From Bacteroidales bacterium (lineage in GTDB: Bacteria > Bacteroidota > Bacteroidia > Bacteroidales > 4484-276), in the NCBI GenBank assembly GCA_035647615.1, contig DASRND010000007.1, positions 1-64,000 of the forward strand: a stretch of 64,000 nucleotides of DNA. Reading direction: 5' to 3'. The position numbers and the translations under genes are program-made. Of the stretch, positions 8,003 through 17,121 are shown piece by piece (the first letter of the stretch is position 1; every line of letters starts with the position of its first letter). The notes under the pieces were generated by a model. The model saw only the letters and a program-made list of their open reading frames with translations, was not told the origin of the DNA and ran no database searches.

Positions 8003-8797
8003 ATGAAACAATATCTCGATTTGCTCGACCACATCCTCACCAACGGCACGAGAAAAGATGACCGCACCGGAACAGGAACGCTGAGCGTTTTTGGCTATCA
8101 GATGCGTTTCGATCTGTCGGAGGGCTTTCCGCTGGTTACCACCAAAAAGCTGCACCTGCGCTCGATTATTTATGAGCTGCTGTGGTTTCTGCGCGGCGAC
8201 ACCAACATCCGCTACCTCAACGATAACCGCGTGACAATTTGGGATGAATGGGCCGACGCGAATGGCGACTTGGGTCACATTTACGGTTACCAGTGGCGAA
8301 GCTGGCCTACGCCCGACGGCGCTTCGATCGATCAGATTGCTGGCGTCATCGAATCCATTAAAACCAATCCCAAGTCGCGCCGCCATTTGGTAAGTGCATG
8401 GAATGTTGGCGACCTGAACAATATGGCGCTGCCGCCCTGCCACATCCTGTTTCAGTTTTATGTGGCCAACGGAGCGCTTTCGTGCCAGATGTATCAACGG
8501 AGCGCCGATGTATTTCTGGGCGTGCCTTTCAACATCGCATCTTACGCACTGCTGCTAACGATGATGGCGCAGGTAACCGGACTCAAACCCGGCACTTTTG
8601 TTCACACCTTCGGCGACGCGCATATTTATCTCAACCACATCGATCAGGCAAAGCTGCAACTGACGCGCACGCCACATCCGCTGCCGAAATTAGAACTCAA
8701 CCAAAACATCACCAGTATTTTCGATTTCAATTATGAAGATATTCATTTGAAAGATTACACGGCACACCCGCACATTAAAGCTGATATTTCGGTATAG
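8003..8797 (+). CDS. thyA: Thymidylate synthase
   Basis: ThyA converts dUMP to dTMP with methylenetetrahydrofolate as carbon donor and reductant. The protein is 264 residues, the same length as the E. coli enzyme. The nucleophile is Cys146 in [11 protein letters not shown], and the RRHLVSAWN and [15 protein letters not shown] motifs are complete. It is separated by about 220 bases from folA, which regenerates the tetrahydrofolate it oxidises, so the two form a functional pair in dTMP synthesis in the cytoplasm. The intervening DNA holds a dispersed repeat. Confidence 0.98.
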   Translation: MKQYLDLLDHILTNGTRKDDRTGTGTLSVFGYQMRFDLSEGFPLVTTKKLHLRSIIYELLWFLRGDTNIRYLNDNRVTIWDEWADANGDLGHIYGYQWRSWPTPDGASIDQIAGVIESIKTNPKSRRHLVSAWNVGDLNNMALPPCHILFQFYVANGALSCQMYQRSADVFLGVPFNIASYALLLTMMAQVTGLKPGTFVHTFGDAHIYLNHIDQAKLQLTRTPHPLPKLELNQNITSIFDFNYEDIHLKDYTAHPHIKADISV

Positions 8798-8811
8798 TCT
8801 GGGAAGGACAA

Positions 8812-8930
8812 ATTATAAATTCCAATTTCCAAAATTTCAAATGACAAATAAAACTCAAATCACAATTTTCAAATAACCAGGATGTTTTGATATTTTGTAT
8901 TTTGATTCTTGGAATTTATTTGTGATTGTT
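8812..8930. repeat. Dispersed AT-rich intergenic repeat between thyA and folA
   Basis: The stretch contains reverse-complementary pieces such as AAATTCCAA near 8819 and TTGGAATTT near 8914, plus repeated CAAAT/ATTTG words, so it can fold back on itself. This style of sequence (aattccaa, caaataa) is common between genes in Bacteroidota. No ORF or promoter consensus stands out inside it. Confidence 0.5.
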
Positions 8931-9016
8931 TACTCCGACTAATGGCGGATGTTTTATTGTAGTTTGTAATTTATTGAAAAAGCCATCAATAATTAGTTTT
9001 TAAAAATTTAGCATTT

Positions 9017-9502
9017 ATGATTTCGATTATCGTAGCAATAGCAAAAAATAACGCCATCGGCAAGGACAACCAATTGCTGTGGCACATCTCCGAAGATTTG
9101 AAACGCTTCAAGCGTCTTACCTCCGGCCACAAAGTGATCATGGGACGAAACACTTTGCTCTCGCTGCCCCGCTATCCGTTGCCCAACCGTACCAACATCG
9201 TCATTACTGACCAGGAGAATGAAAATTTCGACGGATGCCGGATGGTGTATTCCATCACCGAAGCAGCTGCCTTGTGCAGCGCAGAGGAAGAATGTTTTGT
9301 GATGGGTGGCGCCTCCATTTACCAACAATTTATGCCATTAGCCAAAAAACTCTACATCACAAAAGTGGACAAAGATTATGACGGCGATACTTTTTTCCCA
9401 ACTATCGACCCGAAAGTGTGGGAGCTCACGGAGGAGTCGGAGCCGGTAAAAATGGACGACGGCAGTTTTAGCTATCGTTTCCAGACCTGGCTGCGGAGGT
9501 AA
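9017..9502 (+). CDS. folA: Dihydrofolate reductase
   Basis: This 161-residue enzyme reduces dihydrofolate to tetrahydrofolate with NADPH. Family landmarks are present: IAKNNAIGKDNQLLWHI with the catalytic acid Glu26 in WHISEDLK, the NADPH-binding KVIMGRNT and FVMGGASIY segments, and a C-terminal strand with Asp-Gly-Asp-Thr-Phe-Phe-Pro. It works with thyA just upstream. The 242 bases that follow up to the topoisomerase gene contain no ORF and no feature I can name with confidence. Confidence 0.97.
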   Translation: MISIIVAIAKNNAIGKDNQLLWHISEDLKRFKRLTSGHKVIMGRNTLLSLPRYPLPNRTNIVITDQENENFDGCRMVYSITEAAALCSAEEECFVMGGASIYQQFMPLAKKLYITKVDKDYDGDTFFPTIDPKVWELTEESEPVKMDDGSFSYRFQTWLRR

Positions 9503-9744
9503 ATTTGTATTTTAAAACAACAACCATTTCAAGCTTTCGAAATTTGTACTCTGGAATTTGTTTGTCATGTAGAATTTGTATGTTGAGTATTATTTTCGGG
9601 AAAACCCGACCTTTAAGAGCAGGCACAAATCCGCCTTTTCACCGCTACTGGTAATAAATCGTTAATAAAAAAATAGGCGTTATCTCGTTCAGAATGCTTC
9701 AATTTGCAGGTTTGAACACAAAAAACTAAAAAGTAAAGCGCTGA

Positions 9745-12537
9745 ATGCGCAACGTGCATCGAATGGAATCAGATCAAAATCACAACGAACATCAGGAAGA
9801 ACCGCAACTTCCCGTTGACACTGGCCACGACGCCGGCATCGGGAGCGAAAGCACCTACAAGACCATTGCGCTGGAGGGTATGTACCAGAGCTGGTTTTTG
9901 GATTACGCTTCGTACGTAATTCTGGAGCGTGCTGTGCCTGATGTGCTGGATGGTTTGAAACCGGTGCATCGCCGCATACTACACGCCATGCGCGAGATGG
10001 ACGATGGCCGTTACAACAAAGTGGCTAACATCATTGGGCAAACCATGAAGTACCACCCGCACGGCGACGCCTCTATTGGCGACGCGCTGGTGCAGCTCGG
10101 TCAGAAGGAGCTGCTCATCGACACACAGGGAAACTGGGGCAATACCCTCACCGGCGACAGCGCCGCAGCGCCTCGCTACATCGAAGCACGCCTGTCGAAA
10201 TTTGCTCTTGAAGTAGTTTTTAATCCCAAAACCACCGAGTGGCGAGACGCGTATGACGGGCGCAACAAAGAGCCTGTGATGCTACCAGTAAAATTTCCGC
10301 TGCTGCTGGCTCAGGGTGTCGAAGGTATTGCCGTAGGTCTCGCCTCTAAAATTGTCCCACACAACTTCAACGAACTCATCGAAGCTTCCATCCGGCATTT
10401 GCAAGGCAAAGATTTTGAAATCTTCCCCGACTTCCTCACCGGTGGCATGGCCGACTTTTCGAAATACAACAACGGACTGCGTGGCGGCAAAATAAGGATA
10501 CGCGCTAAAATTCAACAAACCGACAAGAAAGCGCTCACCATCACCGAGATTCCTTTTGGCACCACTACCACCAGCCTCATCGAGTCGATAATTTCGGCCA
10601 ACGATAAGGGTAAGATTAAAATCAAAAAAATCGACGACAACACCTCCGACCAGGTGGAGATACAGATACAACTAGTGCCAGGCGTTTCGCCCGACCAAAC
10701 CATCGACGCACTCTATGCCTTCACCAACTGTGAAATGTCGGTTTCGCCCAACTCCTGCGTGATCTATCAGGGCAAACCCCATTTTATGGGCGTGAAGGAG
10801 ATTCTACAAATTTCGACCAACGACACCTTGCGCCTGTTACGCAGGGAGCTCGAGATACAACGCGAGGAGCTGGAAGAACAGTGGCACTTTGCCTCACTCG
10901 AAAAGATTTTTATCCAGGAGCGCATCTATCGCGACATCGAGGAATGTGAGACCTGGGAAGCCGTCATCATAGCAATCGACCTCGGGTTGACGCCATTTAA
11001 AAAACTATTTAAACGCGCCATCACCCGCGACGACATCATCCGCCTGACGGAGATAAAAATAAAACGCATCTCCAAATACAATGCTTTTAAGGCCGATGAG
11101 CAGATTCGCGATATCGAAACCAACCTGGAAGAGGTGCAAAATCATCTGGACAACCTCATCGATTATGCCATCAATTACTTTAGGCAGATACGCAAGAAAT
11201 ATGGCAAAGACCGCGACCGGCGCACCGAAATCCGCAGCTTTGATACCATAGAAGCTACTATGGTGGCTGTGGCCAATGCCAAGCTCTATTTCAACCGCGA
11301 AGAGGGTTTTGCCGGAATCGGGCTTAAGAAAGATGAATTTATCTGCGATTGCTCCGACATCGACGACATCATCTTTTTCCGCGACGACGGTACTTTTATG
11401 GTTACACGTGCAAGTGAGAAATTTTTTACCGGCAAAAACGTGATCCACATCGACGTCTTCAAACGCAACGACGACCGCACCATCTACAACATGATATACC
11501 GCGACGGGCGTGGCGGCACCAATTACGTGAAACGTTTTGCAGTGATGGGCGTAACCCGTGACAAAGATTACAACCTCACGCGCGGCACCGATGGCACCCG
11601 TGTGTTATACTTCTCAGCCAACCCCAATGGCGAGGCCGAAATAGTGGGCATCAACCTGCGCCCCAAACCACGTTTGAAGATCACCACCTTCGACTACGAC
11701 TTCAGCGAGCTGGCCATCAAAGGACGCGGATCGAAGGGCAACATACTTAGCAAACACTTCATCCGTAAAATCGTACAAAAAGAAGAAGGAATCTCCACCC
11801 TGGGCGCCATAGACGTTTGGTTCGACCCCAGCGTGAAGCGACTAAACAACGATGAGCGCGGCAACTTTGTGGATGCCTTTGAGGGCGACAACAAAATACT
11901 TACTCTGATGCAATCGGGCGACTACCGACTCACCGGCTATGACCTCTCGACCCATTTTGATGAAGATTTGCTTCACCTCGCAAAATACGACCCCGACACC
12001 ATCATCACGGCGGTGTACCTTGACGGTAGCCAGAACCTGTGGTATATCAAGCGCTTTAAGGTAGAGGAAACAGATAAAAAAACGCGGTTTATCACAGAGC
12101 ATCCTGAGTCAAAACTTATTACCGTTACCACCGATCAGCGCCCTGTGCTACAAGTGGTGATGGATGAAAAGAAGAATGAAAAAGAGGAAGAAGACCTGTT
12201 TATTGCCGCCGATAATTTTATAGGCGAGAAAAGCTACAAAGCCAAAGGCAAACGCCTGACCAATCTGGCTGTGAAAAAAGTGAAATGGCTGGAGCCGTTG
12301 CCTGCTTACAAAAAGCCTGAAGAGCCTGAAATGCCGGAAGAAGAGGTGCCGGAAGAAGAAATCATTACGCCTGACAAGATTGACAAAACCAAAGTGAAAT
12401 CCGAAAAAGCGGAGAGCACTCCCACCCCACCGTCGCCATCACCACGAAAAACTTCTGGAAAAACAAAACAGGATCAGCAGCAAGAGGGCAAAGAAAAAGA
12501 TATGGGAGACAAGACGCAGATGTCGCTGTTTGATTAA
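9745..12537 (+). CDS. parC: DNA topoisomerase IV / gyrase-type subunit A
   Basis: This 930-residue type IIA topoisomerase subunit A cuts and rejoins duplex DNA for decatenation and supercoil removal. The catalytic tyrosine is Tyr145 in APRYIEARLS, and the DGLKPVHRRIL and YHPHGDAS motifs of the breakage-reunion domain are intact. A coiled coil follows (about 440-500), then a C-terminal beta-pinwheel-like region and an acidic, proline-rich tail. The last residues QMSLFD resemble a sliding-clamp-binding motif. A second ATG at 9763 is an alternative start. The extended N-terminus and tail fit the Bacteroidota topoisomerase IV A group. The matching parE is not in the window. Confidence 0.92.
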   Translation: MRNVHRMESDQNHNEHQEEPQLPVDTGHDAGIGSESTYKTIALEGMYQSWFLDYASYVILERAVPDVLDGLKPVHRRILHAMREMDDGRYNKVANIIGQTMKYHPHGDASIGDALVQLGQKELLIDTQGNWGNTLTGDSAAAPRYIEARLSKFALEVVFNPKTTEWRDAYDGRNKEPVMLPVKFPLLLAQGVEGIAVGLASKIVPHNFNELIEASIRHLQGKDFEIFPDFLTGGMADFSKYNNGLRGGKIRIRAKIQQTDKKALTITEIPFGTTTTSLIESIISANDKGKIKIKKIDDNTSDQVEIQIQLVPGVSPDQTIDALYAFTNCEMSVSPNSCVIYQGKPHFMGVKEILQISTNDTLRLLRRELEIQREELEEQWHFASLEKIFIQERIYRDIEECETWEAVIIAIDLGLTPFKKLFKRAITRDDIIRLTEIKIKRISKYNAFKADEQIRDIETNLEEVQNHLDNLIDYAINYFRQIRKKYGKDRDRRTEIRSFDTIEATMVAVANAKLYFNREEGFAGIGLKKDEFICDCSDIDDIIFFRDDGTFMVTRASEKFFTGKNVIHIDVFKRNDDRTIYNMIYRDGRGGTNYVKRFAVMGVTRDKDYNLTRGTDGTRVLYFSANPNGEAEIVGINLRPKPRLKITTFDYDFSELAIKGRGSKGNILSKHFIRKIVQKEEGISTLGAIDVWFDPSVKRLNNDERGNFVDAFEGDNKILTLMQSGDYRLTGYDLSTHFDEDLLHLAKYDPDTIITAVYLDGSQNLWYIKRFKVEETDKKTRFITEHPESKLITVTTDQRPVLQVVMDEKKNEKEEEDLFIAADNFIGEKSYKAKGKRLTNLAVKKVKWLEPLPAYKKPEEPEMPEEEVPEEEIITPDKIDKTKVKSEKAESTPTPPSPSPRKTSGKTKQDQQQEGKEKDMGDKTQMSLFD

Positions 12538-12562
12538 TCTGATAAAAGTTTGAATCACTTTT

Positions 12563-12596
12563 GTACTAATTCATCAATTGACTGATGAATTGGTAC
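12563..12596. repeat. Hairpin between topoisomerase IV A and the ATPase module
   Basis: The arms 12563-12576 (GTACTAATTCATCA) and 12583-12596 (TGATGAATTGGTAC) pair at 13 of 14 positions around a 6-base loop. No T-run follows on the plus strand, so it is not a classical intrinsic terminator. It lies between convergently transcribed genes and may still slow or process both transcripts. Confidence 0.6.
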
Positions 12597-12656
12597 AAGA
12601 AATTTCTAGAGTATTAATGAACAGGCAACATTCCAATCTTCTATCACTCCGCAAAG

Positions 12657-13646
12657 TCACTCCCTGCTACCTTCCGTGTAATCAAGCAATCTGCTTTTTA
12701 AAAAAGAAGGTATTTTACCTTCCGATTGCAAATCTTTAAGGATCGTATTCAGATCATCGAGTATGATTGAGGCCGTCTGATGTTTCTCTGTCTTACTATA
12801 AGAGAATGTGTGAATATTGCTTGTGCTTTTTACGTTGATATTTCCTTCATTATCAAAAAACCTTGCTGAACTTCCTAAATTAATGTGTTTATAGTTGGTA
12901 AAAATATGTCGATCGTGTTCCTTTTTTCCTTGAAATAGAATAGTTCCCACAATTGTTTTTGACCCAAAGATTTTCCTGGCCTCCTCTCGAATTTTTGATA
13001 ATTCATTAATATCCTTATCATCCTCAATTGTTGTAAATATCCATAGGCTGTTAATGACTTTGTATTTTGACTTTATTGCCGATAGCAACCCAAATAAATT
13101 TTTGTCGAGGGGATGTGTGTTATCACCCCTGATAATAAAAGGATCAGAAATAATAATCTCTGTGACTGGCAGATCGGGCAATATTTGGTTCCAGGACTCG
13201 AATAGTTTTACACTGCTGTTTTTATCAATACTTCCATCTTTATCAACACGAAATTTTGGCTCACTTTTAAACTCTTCGAAAACCGTTTTATAGTTATCTT
13301 TAAATCCAATCAGACACTTAATCTCATTTTCAAATTGTTGCCTTTGTATCTCATCTTCAACATCAATAAAAACAAGCTGATACGGGTTATTTTCATTTAT
13401 CTGTTGTTTAGTGAAATTCCCTGGCCGGCTAGCAATTTTTGTATTTCCCCTGCCCACAAGAAGCATCGATAAAAGATTGTTCAAATCCAAATCCGGTTTA
13501 CCGTAAACTCTTACATCGCTTTCACTTCTAAGAAAATCAATAAAATCTCGTGAGTTATTAATGACATCTTCATTGAAAACCTGGTAGGCATTCATGAAAA
13601 TCTCCTTGTCGATATGTGTTAGCATGCTAATTGAGTTTTTGGGCAT
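12657..13646 (-). CDS. Hypothetical protein with PLD-like HDR motif, partner of the AAA ATPase
   Basis: This 329-residue protein matches no family I can name. Residues 163-171 (EIIISDPFI) and 243-260 (EHDRHIFTNY then LGSS) resemble the strand and the His-Asp-Arg, Gly-Ser-Ser elements of phospholipase-D-like nuclease folds, in a reduced form. It starts 20 bases inside the end of the ATPase gene; an alternative ATG at 13625, two bases after the ATPase stop, is equally good and trims seven residues. The overlap and shared A+T-rich composition make the two genes one unit. A nuclease-like effector role is inferred from context only; a plain regulator or adaptor is possible. Confidence 0.65.
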   Translation of the reverse strand: MPKNSISMLTHIDKEIFMNAYQVFNEDVINNSRDFIDFLRSESDVRVYGKPDLDLNNLLSMLLVGRGNTKIASRPGNFTKQQINENNPYQLVFIDVEDEIQRQQFENEIKCLIGFKDNYKTVFEEFKSEPKFRVDKDGSIDKNSSVKLFESWNQILPDLPVTEIIISDPFIIRGDNTHPLDKNLFGLLSAIKSKYKVINSLWIFTTIEDDKDINELSKIREEARKIFGSKTIVGTILFQGKKEHDRHIFTNYKHINLGSSARFFDNEGNINVKSTSNIHTFSYSKTEKHQTASIILDDLNTILKDLQSEGKIPSFLKSRLLDYTEGSRE

Positions 13647-15483
13647 TAAGAATGTCGGCGGTCAGGTTTGCGGTTTCATCATAAAACCCGGTACCAAATC
13701 CTTTCTTAAGAATTCCATCTTTTCGCATCGGGATTTTGTAGCATTTTTCTGCCTGCTCATTATCATTAAAATAAAGAATGTTAATTGCATCGGCATCAAA
13801 TTTATCCCTTGCTACCAACAATTGGAGTTTCTGAATCAGATAAACGCTGTGGGTTTCGATAATAAATTTCAATGGCTGATTCTCAGCTTCTTTTTCTTTG
13901 GTTTGTTTTTTATAAAAACCAATACAAAAGATGAAATAATCCGCCAGCCTGGCCTGCCACGATGGATGCAAAAAGGTTTCAGGTTCCTCGATGAGTATGG
14001 TCTTTTGAATTACTTTTTCAGGCTTTTTACCCATTAACCTTGGGAGTTTCTCTTTTTCAACTTTTTCTTTTGCTGAAAGAAATAAAATTGAAGCAACATT
14101 CAAGACGATTCCAATAATGTGTGCAGCCCCCTTGCCAAGGTCAGCAATATTCACCATTTTGTTATTCGAATCTGCAAGGTATTGTTTTTTAACCTCATCA
14201 AAACTTGACAGAATCCAATGTTGAAAATTGGTTTGTGGTAGAAAAATCAGACGCTTATTATCTCCTTCGTTTTCATTTTCCCTTCTTTTTTCTTCTAATT
14301 CCTTTCCTTTCTCTTCAATTGCCCGATTTACACTTGGCATGAACATCAATTCGAAATATGAATTTTGGTGTTGCTCTATATTTATGATGCCATCAATCCC
14401 AAAAATTTGCAGGCTGTCGTAAATGAATTCCATAAAAGAAGAATCCTCTTGCAGATCGAAAACCGTACGCAAATAATCATTCACAGGACTAATTTCTATT
14501 AAATGATTACTGAAATGCTGATACGCTACATGGATGATGTTTCTTCCGCGAAAAACCTTCAGACCTTCATTAATTTCAAATATCACCCCTCCAATCACAT
14601 CTTTAACAAAATCAGCGAATCCTGTATTTTCATACAGGTCTAAATATTTTTGCTCATCTTTTGTGTCAGTATCCCAAAATAATGCATGGCGAATTTCAAA
14701 ACCTCCAAGATTATAATATCTATCCTGAACAATTTCATCTACATACTCCCGAAATTTTATGTGTGAGAAATCATAGTCGGGAAAGGAAAAAAATTCTTCT
14801 TCGAAACATTCAGCCCACCAATTGTTCTTTTTGGTTTTTATTTTATTCAGTTGATCAAACACACCCGAATAATCGTGGTCTGTAATTTTATCGATATATG
14901 TTTCGAGAAGCGGGACATTCACTTTGAGCAAAATTAAGCTTGAATCCGCATGCTCCAATGGTGATTTATAGGGATATTCGTATTCCCTGTATTCTTCCAG
15001 ATATGCTTTATCAATGTCAAATTCGATATTGGCTTCATTAACCTCAAATAAAGGTTTATTGTAAATTCCAAAAAATACTTCATCGCTATCATTGATTATT
15101 TCTATCTCTGAAAACACCGCCATCCCTTTACGTTTTTCATAGCCATTGTCTTTACCGTTTCTAAAAGTAAAGAGCAGCTTGAAAGGAGTCTCAATTTTTC
15201 CAATTGTGATGAAAAAGCCAATTTTAAAGTTGTCACTTTTGGATTCCCAATTTACTAGATCAGCAAATTCTCCAAAATTCCCTTTGCTTCCCATCAGATC
15301 AATCATAGGGAAATCTCCTTTTTCAAACCCTTTGGAAAACAAATGAATGGCCTTGATAATCGTGCTTTTCCCGGAATTGTTTGCGCCGGTGTAAATGTTG
15401 AGTTCGTTAAAATCAAAGGTGTGCTGCCCTTTGAAGGTTTTAAAATTTTCAAGAATCAGGCTGTCGAGCTGGTAATTTTTCAT
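13627..15483 (-). CDS. AAA/OLD-type ABC-class ATPase (putative defence ATPase)
   Basis: This 618-residue ATPase has Walker A at 33-41 (GANNSGKST) directly after an N-terminal DSLILENFKTF strand, as in RecF/SMC-like AAA_15 and AAA_21 proteins. Walker B is at about 498-502 (LIEEPETFLHP), and a switch histidine lies in FIIETHS near 541-546. The middle 300 residues are divergent and carry charged, helical stretches. No TOPRIM nuclease is visible, so it is not a full OLD or GajA protein. It is followed by an overlapping gene with a PLD-like motif. ATPase plus small effector is a common antiphage arrangement (Septu- or PARIS-like in layout, not in sequence). Function is inferred. Confidence 0.82.
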   Translation of the reverse strand: MKNYQLDSLILENFKTFKGQHTFDFNELNIYTGANNSGKSTIIKAIHLFSKGFEKGDFPMIDLMGSKGNFGEFADLVNWESKSDNFKIGFFITIGKIETPFKLLFTFRNGKDNGYEKRKGMAVFSEIEIINDSDEVFFGIYNKPLFEVNEANIEFDIDKAYLEEYREYEYPYKSPLEHADSSLILLKVNVPLLETYIDKITDHDYSGVFDQLNKIKTKKNNWWAECFEEEFFSFPDYDFSHIKFREYVDEIVQDRYYNLGGFEIRHALFWDTDTKDEQKYLDLYENTGFADFVKDVIGGVIFEINEGLKVFRGRNIIHVAYQHFSNHLIEISPVNDYLRTVFDLQEDSSFMEFIYDSLQIFGIDGIINIEQHQNSYFELMFMPSVNRAIEEKGKELEEKRRENENEGDNKRLIFLPQTNFQHWILSSFDEVKKQYLADSNNKMVNIADLGKGAAHIIGIVLNVASILFLSAKEKVEKEKLPRLMGKKPEKVIQKTILIEEPETFLHPSWQARLADYFIFCIGFYKKQTKEKEAENQPLKFIIETHSVYLIQKLQLLVARDKFDADAINILYFNDNEQAEKCYKIPMRKDGILKKGFGTGFYDETANLTADILNAQKLN

Positions 15484-15509
15484 AATTCACGTTGTTGCTT
15501 TGGTTGAAG

Positions 15510-15517
15510 CAAAAATA
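15510..15517 (-). promoter_or_regulatory. -7 element for the ATPase module (minus strand TATTTTTG)
   Basis: Read on the minus strand, TATTTTTG matches TAnnTTTG and lies 26 bases before the ATPase ATG at 15483. It is part of a short divergent promoter region shared with the flavodiiron gene. Confidence 0.5.
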
Positions 15518-15578
15518 CAACTTTCGACTTAACCTCTGATAATGCGTGATAGTGTTGGTTTTTGTTCGGATTAAAATT

Positions 15579-15608
15579 TTTGGCATCCTTTTTAACTTGC
15601 TATTTTTG
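15579..15608 (+). promoter_or_regulatory. Promoter for the flavodiiron gene: -33 TTTG and -7 TATTTTTG
   Basis: TTTG at 15579-15582 and TATTTTTG at 15601-15608 are separated by 18 bases, close to the Bacteroidota -33/-7 spacing. The ATG follows at 15644, giving a leader of about 30 bases. Confidence 0.6.
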
Positions 15609-15643
15609 CAGTATAAACTTTTGATAAACGACAAACTAAAAAT

Positions 15644-16876
15644 ATGAAAAACGAAATTATCAACCTTACCCCCGACGTGAAATGGATTGGCGTGAAAGAC
15701 CCTGACCTGGCGACTTTCGACGTGGTGATGGAAACCAAATACGGCACTACTTACAACAGCTACTTTATAGATGCCGACAAGAAAACGATTGTAGAAGCTA
15801 CTAAAGAAAATTTCTGGGATGAGTATCTGGCCAAGATCCAGGAGGTGTGCAACCCTGCCGACCTGCAGTACATCATCGTAAACCACAGCGAACCCGATCA
15901 CTCAGGCAACCTTAAAAACCTGCTAAACATTGCTACCAACGCCACGGTGGTAGGCACCGGCAACGCCATCCGCTACCTGCGCGACCTGATGGGAATGGAT
16001 TTTAAAAACCTCGCGGTGAGAGACGGCGACACACTCGACCTCGGCAACAAGACGCTGCGTTTTATCAGCGCGCCCAACCTGCACTGGCCCGACACCATGT
16101 TCACGTGGCTCGAAGAAGACAAGGTGCTTTTCACCTGCGACTGCTTTGGCGCTCACTATAGCAGCAAGCATCATTTCGACGACGAGATCACCGACCGCTC
16201 GGCTTACGAAGAATCGTTCAAATATTATTTCGATGTCATCCTGGCTCCTTACAGCAAGTTTATGCTCAAAGCCATCGACAAAATCAAGGAGCTGCCCATC
16301 AGCATGATTGCCACAGGTCATGGCCCGATTCTGCGTAGCGACTGGAAGAAAAAGGTGGAGCTTTCGCGCCAATATGCCGAAGAAGCTATGAAGAAACCAG
16401 CCAGACCAGTCGTCTTCATTCCGTACGTAAGCGCTTATCAAAAAACCGGGAAGGTGGCCAATCTGCTCGCGGAGGGTGTGCGCCAGGCCGGCGACATCGA
16501 GGCGCACGTGCTCGACATCGAGCTGGCGCCGCTGGGCGAAGTAGATCAGAACATCGCGCACGCCTCGGCTTACCTCATCGGCTCGCCCACCATCAACAAA
16601 AACATTCTGCTGCCTATCTACAAATGCTTTGCGCTGATCAACCCCATCCGCGACAAAGGCAAACCTGCTGCCGGATTTGGTTCCTTCGGCTGGAGCGGCG
16701 AGGCTAAAAAGATCATCCGTACCAACCTGGAAAATTTGAATCTTTCGGTTTTTGATGAAGAGATGTTTGTAAAGTTTACTCCCAACCAGGAAGACAGCGA
16801 ACGGGCAGTGGCTTTTGGAAAAGCATTTGGAGAAACTGTACTGGCGCAAAACGACAAGACAGCCGATAAGGAATAG
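15644..16876 (+). CDS. fprA: Flavodiiron protein (A-type flavoprotein, FprA-like)
   Basis: This 410-residue protein has an N-terminal metallo-beta-lactamase-like di-iron domain (about 1-250) and a C-terminal flavodoxin domain (about 255-400). Di-iron ligands are recognisable in NHSEPDHSGN (His-x-Glu-x-Asp-His near residues 80-85), APNLHWPDT, TCDCFGAH and ATGHGPI. Members of the family reduce O2 to water or NO to N2O using electrons from rubredoxin or a flavoprotein, protecting anaerobes. No rubredoxin gene is adjacent. It has its own promoter and is divergent from the ATPase module. Whether O2 or NO is the main substrate cannot be read from sequence. Confidence 0.93.
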   Translation: MKNEIINLTPDVKWIGVKDPDLATFDVVMETKYGTTYNSYFIDADKKTIVEATKENFWDEYLAKIQEVCNPADLQYIIVNHSEPDHSGNLKNLLNIATNATVVGTGNAIRYLRDLMGMDFKNLAVRDGDTLDLGNKTLRFISAPNLHWPDTMFTWLEEDKVLFTCDCFGAHYSSKHHFDDEITDRSAYEESFKYYFDVILAPYSKFMLKAIDKIKELPISMIATGHGPILRSDWKKKVELSRQYAEEAMKKPARPVVFIPYVSAYQKTGKVANLLAEGVRQAGDIEAHVLDIELAPLGEVDQNIAHASAYLIGSPTINKNILLPIYKCFALINPIRDKGKPAAGFGSFGWSGEAKKIIRTNLENLNLSVFDEEMFVKFTPNQEDSERAVAFGKAFGETVLAQNDKTADKE

Positions 16877-17059
16877 AGATAAAGATTATTGAAAACCACT
16901 CGCTTTCGCTAAATTAATGAACGCGAACGAAGCCTTGGATACCACCCAAATGATTTCGGATAACTTTGGAAAGAGCAAAAGGGGCGGTCGGGCGCTACAA
17001 TAAAGATTTCGAAAAACCCGTTGATTGGCTGGGTAATATTTTGTTTTCATATGTTTAGG

Positions 17060-17113
17060 GTGGCTAAGTCGATCACAGGTTTTTAAACCTTTTAGGCTTA
17101 GCCACTGTTTTTT
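17060..17113 (+). terminator. Hairpin with T-rich tail between fprA and the lipoprotein gene
   Basis: The arms 17060-17068 (GTGGCTAAG) and 17097-17105 (CTTAGCCAC) are perfectly complementary, with a smaller inner stem (AGGTTT/AAACCT). TGTTTTTTAG follows. It fits an intrinsic terminator for fprA about 185 bases upstream, but it ends only 9 bases before the next gene's likely TTG start, so an attenuator role is also possible. Confidence 0.6.
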
Positions 17114-17121
17114 AGCAGATA

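Noticed and set aside
12563-12596. Hairpin as a terminator for topoisomerase IV A
   Set aside because: No T-run follows the stem on the plus strand.
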